Assembly: GCA_947359465.1 (NCBI GenBank)
Contig: OX375883.1
Coordinates: 89,398,911-89,462,910, forward strand
DNA: 64,000 bases
Reading direction: 5' to 3'
From: Metellina segmentata
Taxonomy: Eukaryota > Arthropoda > Arachnida > Araneae > Tetragnathidae
Below the pieces are notes generated by a model that did no database searches, was not told where the DNA came from, and saw only the letters and a list, made by a program, of their open reading frames with translations. Each line of letters begins with the position of its first letter. Position 1 is the stretch's first letter. The position numbers and the translations under genes are program-made. Positions 55,901 through 64,000 of the stretch are shown here, in pieces.

Positions 55901-56557
55901 GGAAGACATGCACCAGATCCCCAGAAAATCGAAGCCATGCAGAACTTAGCACGTCCAACTACTAAGAAAGAGTTAAGAGGCATAATTGGTCTGGCAAGCT
56001 ACTATCGGGAGTACATTCAGGATTTCTCGTCCTTGGTTTTACCCTTGACAAACTTAACAAAGAAAAGGGTGCCCAACAAAATACCTTGGAGTGATGAAGA
56101 GGAAGCAAGCTTCCAACAATTGAAGCAAAGGCTGACGGAAATTCCATTCTTATATACTCCAGTGTTAGATCAGCCATACCAGTTGTACACCGATGCTTCT
56201 GCAACAGCGATTGGAGCGTGTCTAGCTCAGCAAGACGAAGACGGAAAAGAACGTCCTATCGCCTTTTACAGTAGAAAACTCACCCCATGCCAAACTCGTT
56301 GGGCTACTATCGAACGGGAGGCGTATGCTGTTCTAAGGGCGTTGAAAAAATTTGACACTTGGATATTTGGAGCACAAGTCCAAATTGTCTCCGATCATAA
56401 CCCCCTTACTTATTTGACCCAGGGAATGCCACAGGGTGCAAAACTTGCACGTTGGGCTTTGGCATTGCAAAGATATAACATGAATATATTGTACAGAAAG
56501 GGTAGTAAGCATGGCAATGCAGATGCCTTGTCGCGCATCAAAATTGATGAACCCTAG
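52919..56557 (+). CDS. NC-Pol of element F: protease, integrase, RT, RNase H
   Basis: One open frame. NC CCHC (CYSCGSFQHLRNAC, 53174-53217). Protease IIDSGAQISVI (53429-53461). Integrase: HHCC (HEIPLAGHLG..., CESCKVC), core VDCIGPLEPP, CTDQGTNF and ESMGAVERWNK (Asp, Asp, Glu; 54200-54510) and a KVGDKVLIL C-terminal domain. RT: LIEESDSEWAHPVVCVAKKD, VDFRVLN, VLDLTKGYWQIPL, YIDDLAIF (about 55739), FLGHIVG. RNase H: YTDASATAIGACLAQQ, WATIEREAYAVL, SDHNPLTY, HGNADALSR. The frame ends before the 3' UTR. The order, with IN between PR and RT, is that of Gmr1-type gypsy elements. Confidence 0.93.
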   Translation, partial: WSTIKSPTTLAELLDKYESVRGFKKKFQSPENIVNKERNSHFQERRRFQERNSDFPARYGQFHERSTHQRNTSPKNEAGRKKKIQCYSCGSFQHLRNACPKLGRRQTSAVVSNIGAQDATTSCAREDMVEPPSMLTAKVTVPVTKPVEYQRGIDELKIVSLKSGNNIFDGIIDSGAQISVIRADLIEDSQNEGEGKIKIVSAFGETEMAPLKIIHVKINDGRHGEIPVTCAVSEKLVSDMLVSVSTYDALNSKVELYGNIISQEGVSRVGEIYSVSSLNELTLARSDTANHPGVNEKRNEFVQFQLEDESLKDIWELARNRRNAFEVQDGLLVHSEIVGGEKIQQVVLPKFKRPYVLKMAHEIPLAGHLGEQKTKQRIKYSFYWPNIKIDVKHFCESCKVCQLRRGTTYNDRIPIQPIVRPENPFEVWSVDCIGPLEPPSSRGHKFIVCAVDLCTRWAEAIPVKNITAKTTCDVLMKIFSQTGFPKTICTDQGTNFTAQLTKGFMQVIGVSPRFSTPGHPESMGAVERWNKTLKDMLSKNIQENGRQWDIHLPLLLFAYREVPHSTTGVSPFQLVYGRLPPGPLKLIKESWLGETEIPTGASPSVEKYLEDLRQRMKTAHEIAAGNAEKAQGYYTSKYNLRAREKTFKVGDKVLILIPSSSHKLLKNWSGPATIIQLTRPHSALVEMEDKSRKELHFNKLRPYIARVEQVGLIFEQDQDFGEIFYAPTRNKSQSAYDIKGHVFQTTEALCEKQRHQLVQTLEGFREVFSARPGRARVDGHSIKLTKDCVPKKMHPYRVPIALQTEVDRQIQELLEQGLIEESDSEWAHPVVCVAKKDGSIRLCVDFRVLNSFTVPDAYPMQQATELLFEIGSAPFISVLDLTKGYWQIPLEEEAKPYSAFVTHSGHFQWNVLPFGLKNAGSTFQKSIDKVLKTHRKYCRAYIDDLAIFSSSWENHLRHIRDVLRTLQTVGLTVNLKKCEFGKKQVRFLGHIVGSGRHAPDPQKIEAMQNLARPTTKKELRGIIGLASYYREYIQDFSSLVLPLTNLTKKRVPNKIPWSDEEEASFQQLKQRLTEIPFLYTPVLDQPYQLYTDASATAIGACLAQQDEDGKERPIAFYSRKLTPCQTRWATIEREAYAVLRALKKFDTWIFGAQVQIVSDHNPLTYLTQGMPQGAKLARWALALQRYNMNILYRKGSKHGNADALSRIKIDEP

Positions 56558-56850
56558 TTTTTATTCAGTTCATATAAATATGTATATATTTTTTTTTCTT
56601 CTCAAAACTGTAATCTGATTTAGATAATTTTGATAACGTTCTTGTGTCTTGTATTATGTATTTTATGTGGGAGTTCATGAATGTTAGTGTAGATATTTTT
56701 TTTTGAGCTCTCACGCTTCTCTCGAAGGACTGGATATCGTAATGAAGACCAGCTAATTAATTATGACTTTTAGTTATGATTCTAGATGGCGATTGGCAGC
56801 AGCATCATCACTTATGACTTAAGTGATGGATGTGCTTCCCCGGAGGGACA
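56558..56850 (+). other. 3' untranslated region of element F
   Basis: AT-rich, with a purine-rich tract (ccccggagggaca) immediately before the LTR as the probable second-strand primer. Confidence 0.6.
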
Positions 56851-57304
56851 TGTAAGGTTCGCCATCTCGCATCTTACAAGAAGTGAAACGCCAAGTTGGC
56901 AACCCTACATAGAAAACGCCAAGCTGGCAACCTAAGAACAAAGCTTTTTCAATTAAAAGAAACGTCCACAAGATTTCAAGCCGAGGAAGTGCGGCAAAAG
57001 CCAATTAAAAAAGTCAGAGCAATAAATAGTTATAGTTACCAAGACAACTAAAAGATAAAATCCATCTTTAGAACAGAAGAGATCAAAAAAAGATTTTTAT
57101 ACAGCGGTGGGAGGAAAGTTACAATTTTGAATGCCTATCCAAATGTAATTGCTACTTTATACTACATGTAACTTACGTGACGATCGATTAAATTTAGTAA
57201 AATATACTCCAAATACAGAATTTTGACTCTGTGTCTTTTGAGTTTTTTTTTACTAAACTTTCACGACGGAGTTCATCAACAACCATCGGCCTCGGACCAC
57301 TACT
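56851..57304 (+). repeat. 3' LTR of element F
   Basis: Same as 51207-51660 except C at 57062. Confidence 0.95.
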
Positions 57305-57635
57305 AACAGGGTTCCCACTCTTTTTTTCTAACCAAAAATAAGGACTTTGTAAGCACTTCCTAGGACAAAATAAGGACTTTATAAGGACTTACATAAAACA
57401 TTGAAGATACATTGAATTATACAATGTAATACCTGACTTTCGACCAAATGGGGACGCTCTTACAGATTAGTTAATCTTATAAGAACAGTAGTATGTAAAA
57501 AATTTAATATTCAAGTCTATTTTCTAAAAATTATACACAAATAATGCCACACAAAAATGAGATTTTTCAAAATATAAGAAGTCTGACTTTTACAAAATTC
57601 AGCAGTTAATATGTGGTCATTTACGTGTACATGTA

Positions 57636-58214
57636 TCTCTACTATTATAAAAGGAAGTGTTTGTTTGTTTTCTGCCCGCGAAGTTCTGACGAATCTATGG
57701 CACTTACAGTAAAGAGATTTGGCACACAGGTAGTCCAAATTTTTTACAATTTTAGGGTTGAGGCGAAATTTAAAATTCAATCTAGAACATTTTAAAATGA
57801 ATTTAATAGTTTTTTTCAACATTCTTCATTCTACTGCGGTAAATCAAAATAATAAAGAAACATCAAAAATTAGACTTTTCGCTCTCACGTGTCCCCTTTA
57901 CGTCAGCCTTTGGAACCATGCCAATTTTTTATTTCTGAGGAGAGAACAAATTCGAATGACCTTTGTTTCTTTTGAGATTCATTCATTTGGATTTCATGCG
58001 AAATGGATTCCAGTAAAGCAAAAGATTGCTAAAGTTATCACTGGCGTTCTTCAGTGCTTTTTTTGTATATCATCGATTGTAAAAGGTTGAATAAAAATTT
58101 TAACGGATTTGAAATTTGCGGAAAATTTAACACCAGAAAACAACCAAACATCAAGGCGTTGCCCGTGGTGTTACACGGGCACGGACAATGCCGGGCTAGC
58201 CACGCAGTGGCTAG
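57636..58214 (+). mobile_element. Non-autonomous Helitron inside the hAT
   Basis: Starts TCTCTACTATTATAAAAGG and ends in a GC-rich hairpin (ccgggctagccacgcagtgg) and CTAG at 58211-58214. It is preceded by A and followed by T, the A|T insertion rule of Helitrons. It contains a short segment also seen at 36400-36440. 579 bp, no coding capacity. Confidence 0.8.
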
Positions 58215-58347
58215 TAGTTAGTATATGTGTAAGTATATATACAAACTATAAAATGGAGATCGCAAAAAAAAAACTTTGGATGTTGTTCTTTTATCTCTTT
58301 GCAGTGCATTTGCTTTTATAAAAAGGGAAAGAAAAAGTTAAGTTTTA

Positions 58348-58432
58348 CGAGGACCGGACTGCTGTGGACTTTTATCCACGACAGACTTACAGTACACCAG
58401 CCGCTTCTACACGATATGCTTACAAATATCAT
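58348..58432 (-). repeat. SINE body fragment
   Basis: On the minus strand, gatatttgtaagcatatcgt, gtagaagcggctggtg and tctgtcgtgg match 13248-13315 of the full SINE. It lies within the hAT-like element. Confidence 0.7.
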
Positions 58433-59300
58433 TTTAATGAAACAAAATTAATTTGAAAAAAAAAAATGTGAAATTAAAGTGAAATTCAAGCACAGTCGGC
58501 AATTGAGTATTTGTCACCCGGATACAAAGAGAAACAAATTATAAAGCATAGAAAAATTACTTTCATTTTCAATCAGCAGCCAAATACGATTAAGAGTCCG
58601 AAATTTCCAGTTTTCAAATGACTTTTCCCGATTATTGAAATTCCCCGACTATTCTCGGTTCTCCAGTACTGTGGTTTACTATTTTGCGATCTTTTCTTCC
58701 AATGTTTTTTTTTAAGCGAGCGGGTTGGTTTTCTTTTGGAACTGATAACCAATTGCTTCAAATTTTCAAAGCAGAATCACTTCCGGAAATCTTCAAAATT
58801 TTTCTTTTTCTGGGATAGTAGTTACAAAGAATTAGAAGCATAAAAAAAAAGCTAGATTTAAAAAAAAATTGCAACACATCGGGTTACTACTCAGATAGCA
58901 GTATTAATTAAAATAAATTATTTTTATATTGTTTTTGATTCACCTACAAACTTAAAAATACACTTCCCCATAGTTATAAAAATTTTTTAAAACATTGCAC
59001 TCGCGGGTAACTGAATAAAACAAAATTAATTAACATTTGATAATTGTATTCTAGTTTCCTCTATCAGGGCAACTATTTTGTGCATTGCAAGAGCCACTCA
59101 CAAGTCGAAAACAGACCGATTTTTTATGGGTTTTCAAGTTTTTGAAGTGTATTATGAGCTTCATCAAGAAATGATCGAGGATTTGTATATCGCGTTTCAA
59201 GGGTTGCCATTCAAGCAAGCCAGTTCCCGAATCATCACCAAAACCGTACTTGTAAGCAGTTTTATCGCTGATCAGCCGCTAAAAAGAGGTCGGAAATATT
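58433..59300. other. Interior of the hAT-like element, no recognised gene
   Basis: An 83-codon open stretch (59078-59326) shows no family resemblance and is probably chance. Confidence 0.4.
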
Positions 59301-59461
59301 GTAAAAAAATATTGTCATTTGAAAACTGAATTTTGTTTTCAAAGGAAAATAAGCACTTTCTAAGGACTATTGATGCAAAATAAGCACTTCTAAGAGCCCT
59401 TAGAAATGGAAGGTCAAAATAAGCACTTAGAAGCACTTTGTAAGCACCCGTGGGAACCCTG

Positions 59462-61067
59462 TAGAATATGTTCAAATATCAACGCATTACACGTGGCAGC
59501 AAAAAATCTAATATTTGGCAGAAACGTAAAAATAACTGTAAAGTTGTAACTAGATTAGACATTGTGTCTGCACGAGACCGTGAAAGATTTCATTTGAAGC
59601 TGCAGCTGAGACACGTTAAAGGTCCTACATCTTTTGCTTGCTTAAAGCGTGTAAATAATATTGATTATGGTATGTTAAAGATCAAAACGAAATAGATACC
59701 TTTATTGACAATTCATGAAGAAATTTACAAATCGATGTATGCCCAAATGAACCAAGATCATAAACTGGCATTTGACAATATTGCGAGTGGAATCGAGTCT
59801 AAGAGTCAAAAGTTGTATTTCAATGAATGGCACCGGTAAGACGTTTGTTTATACGTGCCATGTCCATTATTTAAGACTCGTACAAACTAAGATTGCAACT
59901 GTTGTCTGGACTGGAATTGCTGCTATCCTTTTGCCGTATGGTCAAACTGCTCACAAAACCTTTAATTTGCCGCTTACATATGGCGATGAGAATTTAATGT
60001 TGAAATAAAGCAAAAGAACGATGGAAGAATTAAGCCAAATTGAAATATTTATCTGTGACGAAGCTTCAATGATACTTCAAACTATACTCACCATGCAAGA
60101 CAACACTTTTCGCTATATATACCGCTCAAACGAGCCATTTGCCGGTAAAACATTTATCTTAGGTGGTGATTTTCGTCAAGTACTTCCTGTGATAAAAAAA
60201 AGGTGGTCGTGCGCTCAAATCCTTCAAGCATGTATAAAAAACAGTAAATTTTGGCCATTTTTTAAAATTCTAAAATTGAAAAAAAGAGAGCTTCCGACTT
60301 CAATACTTTTGCTGAATGGCTGCTTGAAATTGTAACAATGAGATAGAAGAATTTGTCATTCACCATGACTTGAAAACGGAAAATTTAATTGACGATTACT
60401 ATTCCAACACCTTAACCGTTGAAGAAATGTCTACCCGTGCTGTACTAGCAGCACAAAATGACGAGGTTAGGCGAATCAATAATTTTATTTTAAACAAATT
60501 GCCTGGTAATGCTGTAAAGTTTATTTCTATTGATTTAGCGGAATTGTTAGGAGGTGACGAAACTGATCAGGATACGTTTGCAGTATCACGAGGAATAGTT
60601 TGAGTTCGCTTACTCCTTCCGGCTTTCCACCTGCAGAGCTGCGCTAAAGCCAGGCTGCATTGTCATGTTGCTAAGGAATTTGTGCATGAGCGACGGGCTG
60701 TGCAACGGTTCTCGGTTTGTGGTGAGAAAGATCGAGCGCTACATTTTGCATGTTGAGGTGTTGACGGGTCACAACAAAGGCACAATCGTTCATATACAAT
60801 GTTTAACTACAGAAACAAAAACAAAAATGCAGATATGCCATTTGTATTGAAAAGATCGCAATTTTCAGCAAGATTAGCTTTTGCCATGACCATCAATAAG
60901 TCGCAAGGTCAGAGTTTCGACAAAGTCGGTCTCATTATTAATGATGAAGCGCAATTTTTTCGCATGGTCAATTGTATGTAGCATTGTCAAGAGCAAAATC
61001 TAGAGCTGGCATAAGAATCCAGAGTAAAGAACGTAGCAATAAAACATTGTTTTCAAAGATGTTCTAA
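59462..61067 (+). pseudogene. Helitron helicase domain, copy 2
   Basis: Continues the Rep block after the hAT: VQISTHYTWQQK and LDIVSARDRERFHLKLQLRHVKGPTSF (59467-59640). SF1/Pif1-type helicase motifs follow: I, GTGKTFVYT (59829, with the preceding glycine residues lost, so the ATP loop is shortened); Ia, TGIAAILL; II, CDEASMIL (60054); III, GGDFRQVLPVI (60160); V, AFAMTINKSQGQSFDKVGL (60890); VI, GQLYVALSRAKS (60971), ending 61067. About eight frame breaks. The helicase would unwind the donor strand. Confidence 0.85.
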
Positions 61068-61330
61068 AGTAGTACAATTTAAACAACATTAAATATTTTA
61101 CTGGCATAATTTGTTTTAACTATTGGTTTAATTTGTTTCGATAGACAAATTAATTGTAGAGAGAGACAAATGATTCCAATAATACTTGTCATAATTCGAA
61201 AGAGCAGTTATAAACATGTATCTGAATTATTTACTAAAATAACTTGTACCACAATTTGTCAACTTTTCTTTCATGTTCTTGGTTAAAAAAGATACTGTTG
61301 ATATAGTAAAGTATGATTTTAACATTTCAG
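61068..61330. other. Region between Helitron and RasGEF exon
   Basis: AT-rich, containing the unplaced Helitron 3' end and the polypyrimidine-containing 3' end of a host intron (ttaacatttcag at 61319-61330). Confidence 0.4.
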
Positions 61331-61405
61331 GAGCAAGGAAAGTGCATTCGTAAAATGTGGAACGAGGTGCCAAACATCAGGACACTTGTGGCAAGATCCA
61401 TTTCT
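61331..61405 (+). CDS. RasGEF-like gene, internal exon
   Basis: Acceptor (acatttcag) and donor (gtaagt at 61406) bound 25 codons in phase 0: EQGKCIRKMWNEVPNIRTLV then ARSIS. It joins in frame to the exon at 61521 across a 115-bp intron. Upstream exons are not recognisable in the window; the Helitron may occupy the preceding intron. Base composition is more balanced than in the surroundings, as expected for conserved coding sequence. Confidence 0.6.
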
Positions 61406-61520
61406 GTAAGTACTTCTAGATGCATTAAAGAGTTGGTGAGCCATGAATAATACACACCATTTCTGACATTTTGACGACAGACTTTAGTTCGAATGCAACT
61501 CCCTTTCTAATGTTTTACAG

Positions 61521-61721
61521 CTAAGAACCTGGGTGATCGAAGTAATACTCACCACCCCATCAGAGGAATTGAGATCCACGGTGATTCAACTGTTTGTCAG
61601 GATGGCTCGACGACTCCACAAGCTTGGAAACATCTATTCATGCAAGGCGATTATGCAAGGCCTGGCCTCAGAGCCCGTCAAACGACTACGCTCTTCTTGG
61701 AAAGTAGCTTACTCAACTTAA
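61521..61721 (+). CDS. RasGEF-like catalytic domain segment
   Basis: After ttttacag: LRTWVIEVILTTPSEE, VIQLFVRMARRLHKLGNIYS and CKAIMQGLASEPVKRLRSSWK. This matches the CDC25/RasGEF fold consensus (WV..EI; FI.IA..L..L.N..S..AI..GL....V.RL..TW). Such proteins exchange GDP for GTP on Ras-family GTPases at membranes. The frame reads to a TAA at 61719-61721, but the conserved block ends at RSSWK near 61700 and a weak donor (gtagct) follows, so the gene probably splices onward. The specific GEF is not identified. Confidence 0.6.
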   Translation, partial: LRTWVIEVILTTPSEELRSTVIQLFVRMARRLHKLGNIYSCKAIMQGLASEPVKRLRSSWKVAYST

Positions 61722-62384
61722 GACTGTTTTTTTTTAAATTATGGTATTCGTTTGTAGCAATTAAAACAGTACTGCGAATAGGTTCTTATATGAATCACAC
61801 AATACGGAATATGGGACATAAAATTATCTTAACAAAAAGAGGCATTTATTTGGTTGATTACCAATTCAGAAAAGCTAATGCAAGGTCAACAGTCCTCCAA
61901 AAGTTTACCGAACTACAAATAGATTAACCGATTTTCAAAAGTAGATCTTGCAAGGGTTCTTGTTTTCAAGATGTTACCACCAACATAAGTTGTTGAAGGA
62001 CAATCTTCTTTCGTGTTACGACATAAGCATAGTTTAAAAATGTAATTTCTTTACACGACACGTGTAGTCATTAAATCGTCTTTTCACACGATTCCGTTAC
62101 TTCAATTTTTGTGTTTTGGTAGAACATTCTCCTCATTTAAACCAGTCTATCTACTATAACCACATAGTGTTAAGTGTACTTTGTAAATTCGAATGTAAAA
62201 TTCAGTTGTTACGAGGCCAGAAAGTTATAGCGTAATTCTAAATGCCTTATTAATAATATTTTAACTCATCATTTCCCTATTAACTACTTACTCTAATACG
62301 TAAATACCGTCTAAATCGGGAGATATTTTTATATTTTATGTGTATATTTAAATCAGACTCCATCACTATAATATAATCTGCACA
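61722..62384. other. Intron-like AT-rich region, nothing recognised
   Basis: No repeat or convincing frame; probably the next intron of the RasGEF-like gene. Confidence 0.4.
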
Positions 62385-64000
62385 GCACAAAAATCGTACA
62401 CTTTCGCAAGGAAGATTGGACCCGTTTTACTCTTTTTCTGTATGAGCTATGCAAGGGTGCGCCAGCTAACATAAACCAAGAGGATAAACTGAAACGGTTG
62501 TATCAAAACATCACACTAGCAGCTAAAAGGAATATTCCTAGAGGAAAGAGGAAAAAGTAATGGATTCCTTACTGGAAAGACGCTCAGATTGACTCCTCAA
62601 TAACTGAGCGAGACAACTTAAACGAAATCCTTAAAACAAACAACACACCAGAAAACAGGAAGAGACTTTCCGAAATTACTGAGAGTGTAGAAGAGAAAAT
62701 AGCTGAATTCAAGAGACTTAAGTGGGCAGAATTCTGTACTTCTCTTGATCCCAAAAAAGATGCTAAACATTGCAAAATCGTCAAAGCATAGAATTGTGGC
62801 CTAAATGACACAAATGCTCAAACTTGAAACATCATTCAGTCTTCAAATGATATTGTTAACACTAATATAAAATCAGCAAATCTGTTAGTAAATCAGTACT
62901 CAGAGATGAGCAAACTCGATTTCCAAACTGAAGACAAAAATCTCAATAAAACTGTTAGAAGAATACTATTAAAATCCAGAACGTACAAAACCATCGACAA
63001 CTTCTCCAGACCTGTTGATAAGAATGAATTGAATGCAGCTGTTCAACAGATTCCTAATGGCAAATCACCTGGTAACGATCTAATTTTCGGCGAGATGATT
63101 AAAAACTTTGGAGAGACGGCCTGAGACTTTTTCCTTGACATAATTAATACATCATGGTCAAAGGGGAAACTACCGAAAGCATGGAAAACTTTCATCATAG
63201 CTCCTATTCTTAAACCCGGAAAATCTGCGAGATAATGCAAAAACTATAGACCCGTTGCACTAACTAGCATCTTATGCAAGGTACATGGAGCGAATTGTAC
63301 AAAACAGATTGATGATGGAACTCTTGAAGGGAAAGAAATTAAACTTTTATCAAACGGCCTACAGGAAACAACATTCGACTGAAGACGCACTACTTATGCT
63401 CTGCCAATCTATCATTGATGGCCTACAGACCAAACCACATAAAAAGACTACCGTGGTCTTCCTTGACATGACCTCAGCCTTTGACACTGTTTGGAGAGGG
63501 AAGCTAATACAGATTGCTCATGAAATGGGTATCCAGGGAAATGCCTTAATCTGGATATCAGACTTCCTCAAAAATAGAAAAATTAAAGTGCGTTTAAACG
63601 GTGTATACTCTAAGGAAAAAAGGACTTAGGGCGGTGTGCCACAGGTATCTGTCCTCATTCCACTGTTGTTTCTCATCTATGTCAATAACATCCACATGCA
63701 CCTTCACAAAGAAGCAAAAGTAGCTTGCTATGCCGATGACATTGCCATTTGGCATTCGAACACGAGTCTTGAGCAGTCAGAAAGATCTCTCAACTGCTCC
63801 CTGAAAGGAATTTTGGAGTGGTTAAACTCCCGAAAGCTGAAATTTAACCCACAAAAAACATCGTACAGCATCTTCTCAACGGATAGAAAACACAGGCACC
63901 TATTCTCTTCAAACTTAATTTCTAAACAATCCGCCCTTAACGAAGACAGAAAACTCTGTTTATTTGGGACTTACTCTAGATGCCGAACTACGCTTCACTC
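62385..64000 (+). mobile_element. Non-LTR retrotransposon (Jockey-like), cut by window end
   Basis: A 5'-truncated element starting after the endonuclease and continuing past the window end. Same general class as the element at 20100-21400, but its RT core is preserved. It could lie in an intron of the RasGEF-like gene, in the same orientation. Confidence 0.8.
62395..64000 (+). pseudogene. Non-LTR reverse transcriptase, partial
   Basis: The linker (FRKEDWTRFTLFLYELCKG, RNIPRGKRKK then a stop) and a pre-RT helical region (KIAEFKRLKWAEFCTSLDP) lead into RT. Motifs: LNAAVQQIPNGKSPGNDLI (63030), FIIAPILKPGKSA and NYRPVALTSILCK (63190-63280), YRKQHSTEDALLML (63360), VVFLDMTSAFDTVW (63453), GGVPQVSVLIPLLFLIYVN (63629) and the active site YADD (63729-63740). 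Several stops (62560, 62790, 63123, 63234, 63627) interrupt it. The product would copy element RNA at a nicked target. The frame is lost after about 63960. Confidence 0.85.

Larger units (their letters stand above)
51207..57304 (+). mobile_element. Ty3/gypsy element F with integrase before RT (Gmr1-like)
   Basis: Flanked by aacag (51202-51206 and 57305-57309). LTRs of 454 bp differ at one position (T at 51418, C at 57062). The primer site TGGCGCAGTCGACAGG begins at 51660. Gag (52104-52918) and a 1,102-residue Pol frame (53249-56557) follow with order PR-IN-RT-RNase H. It is inserted at the left terminus of the hAT. The preserved Pol and LTR near-identity show recent insertion. Confidence 0.95.
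57307..59461. mobile_element. hAT-like non-autonomous element with 5-bp TSD (TAGAA)
   Basis: Left end CAGGGTTCCCAC, right end GTGGGAACCCTG. The host Helitron codons are interrupted between tagaa (51199-51203) and tagaa (59462-59466), so TAGAA is the target duplication; five bases is the pattern of the hAT5 group. Subterminal aaggacttt and aagcactt repeats occur at both ends. The three first bases (CAG) also remain at 51204-51206 because LTR element F inserted there. No transposase is recognisable. Confidence 0.85.
47092..61067 (+). mobile_element. Helitron copy 2, with nested Merlin, hAT and LTR elements
   Basis: Starts TCTATTATAAAAAAAAATC after a poly-T stretch and matches copy 1 for its first kilobase. 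The Rep/helicase gene lies in two blocks, 49061-51203 and 59462-61067, collinear with autonomous Helitrons. Insertions: Merlin (47531-49057) and hAT (57307-59461 plus 3 bases at 51204) with LTR element F. The 3' hairpin and CTRR end could not be placed; the gene ends at 61067. Confidence 0.8.

Noticed and set aside
59078..59329. Possible transposase of the hAT-like element
   Set aside because: No hAT motif, no catalytic acids and no similarity to the other hAT proteins in the window.

Overview
The window is AT-rich animal nuclear DNA, most likely from an arthropod. The arthropod call, with chelicerates (spiders, mites) as my best guess, rests on the family mix: Ty3/gypsy, Helitron, hAT, P/THAP9, Tc1, Merlin, a tRNA-derived SINE and RNase H-bearing non-LTR elements. 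I cannot prove the species. Splice sites, introns, poly-A-type signals and box A/B tRNA-derived repeats rule out a bacterial or viral genome. Almost everything here is transposable-element DNA nested several layers deep. Only two short loci look like host genes.

Layout. 148-8531: Ty3/gypsy copy A (+), split by a 55-bp SINE fragment and by a 3.95-kb TIR DNA transposon that itself contains a second TIR element. 8606-11089: 5'-truncated gypsy copy B with its 3' LTR. 11476-13000: Helitron copy 1, interrupted by a non-LTR tail. 13040-14890: SINE cluster in both orientations. 15221-18476: candidate host gene for a secreted or single-pass membrane protein with a duplicated cytoplasmic module. 18890-30620: minus-strand gypsy copy C, interrupted by a minus-strand non-LTR element (20100-21400), a plus-strand gypsy copy D (23150-27193) and a hAT (28267-30195). 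31572-40592: P-element/THAP9-type transposon (-). Its coding part carries a SINE end and a hAT MITE. Its putative first intron holds a long-armed TIR element, two hAT-type elements and a Tc1. 40806-41429: tandem repeats and a (TA)n microsatellite. 41430-45177: LTR element E with two identical 368-bp LTRs but no reverse transcriptase. 45263-46947: 79-bp palindrome and a decayed hAT-like gene. 47092-61067: Helitron copy 2 carrying a Merlin element and a hAT that in turn holds LTR element F and a small Helitron. 61331-61721: two exons of a RasGEF-like host gene. 62385-64000: non-LTR retrotransposon running off the window.

The most informative points are as follows. (1) Several nested insertions can be dated relative to each other by exact target-site duplications. 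(2) Element F has integrase upstream of reverse transcriptase (Gmr1-like order). (3) Element E is very young yet lacks RT and RNase H, so it was probably moved by another element. (4) E and F share a related Gag although their Pol layouts differ. (5) The membrane-protein gene has an apparently undescribed repeated tail module. Many open frames carry single-base frameshifts even in young elements, so either true decay or uncorrected homopolymer indels in the assembly must be considered. Residue positions are estimates made by eye.
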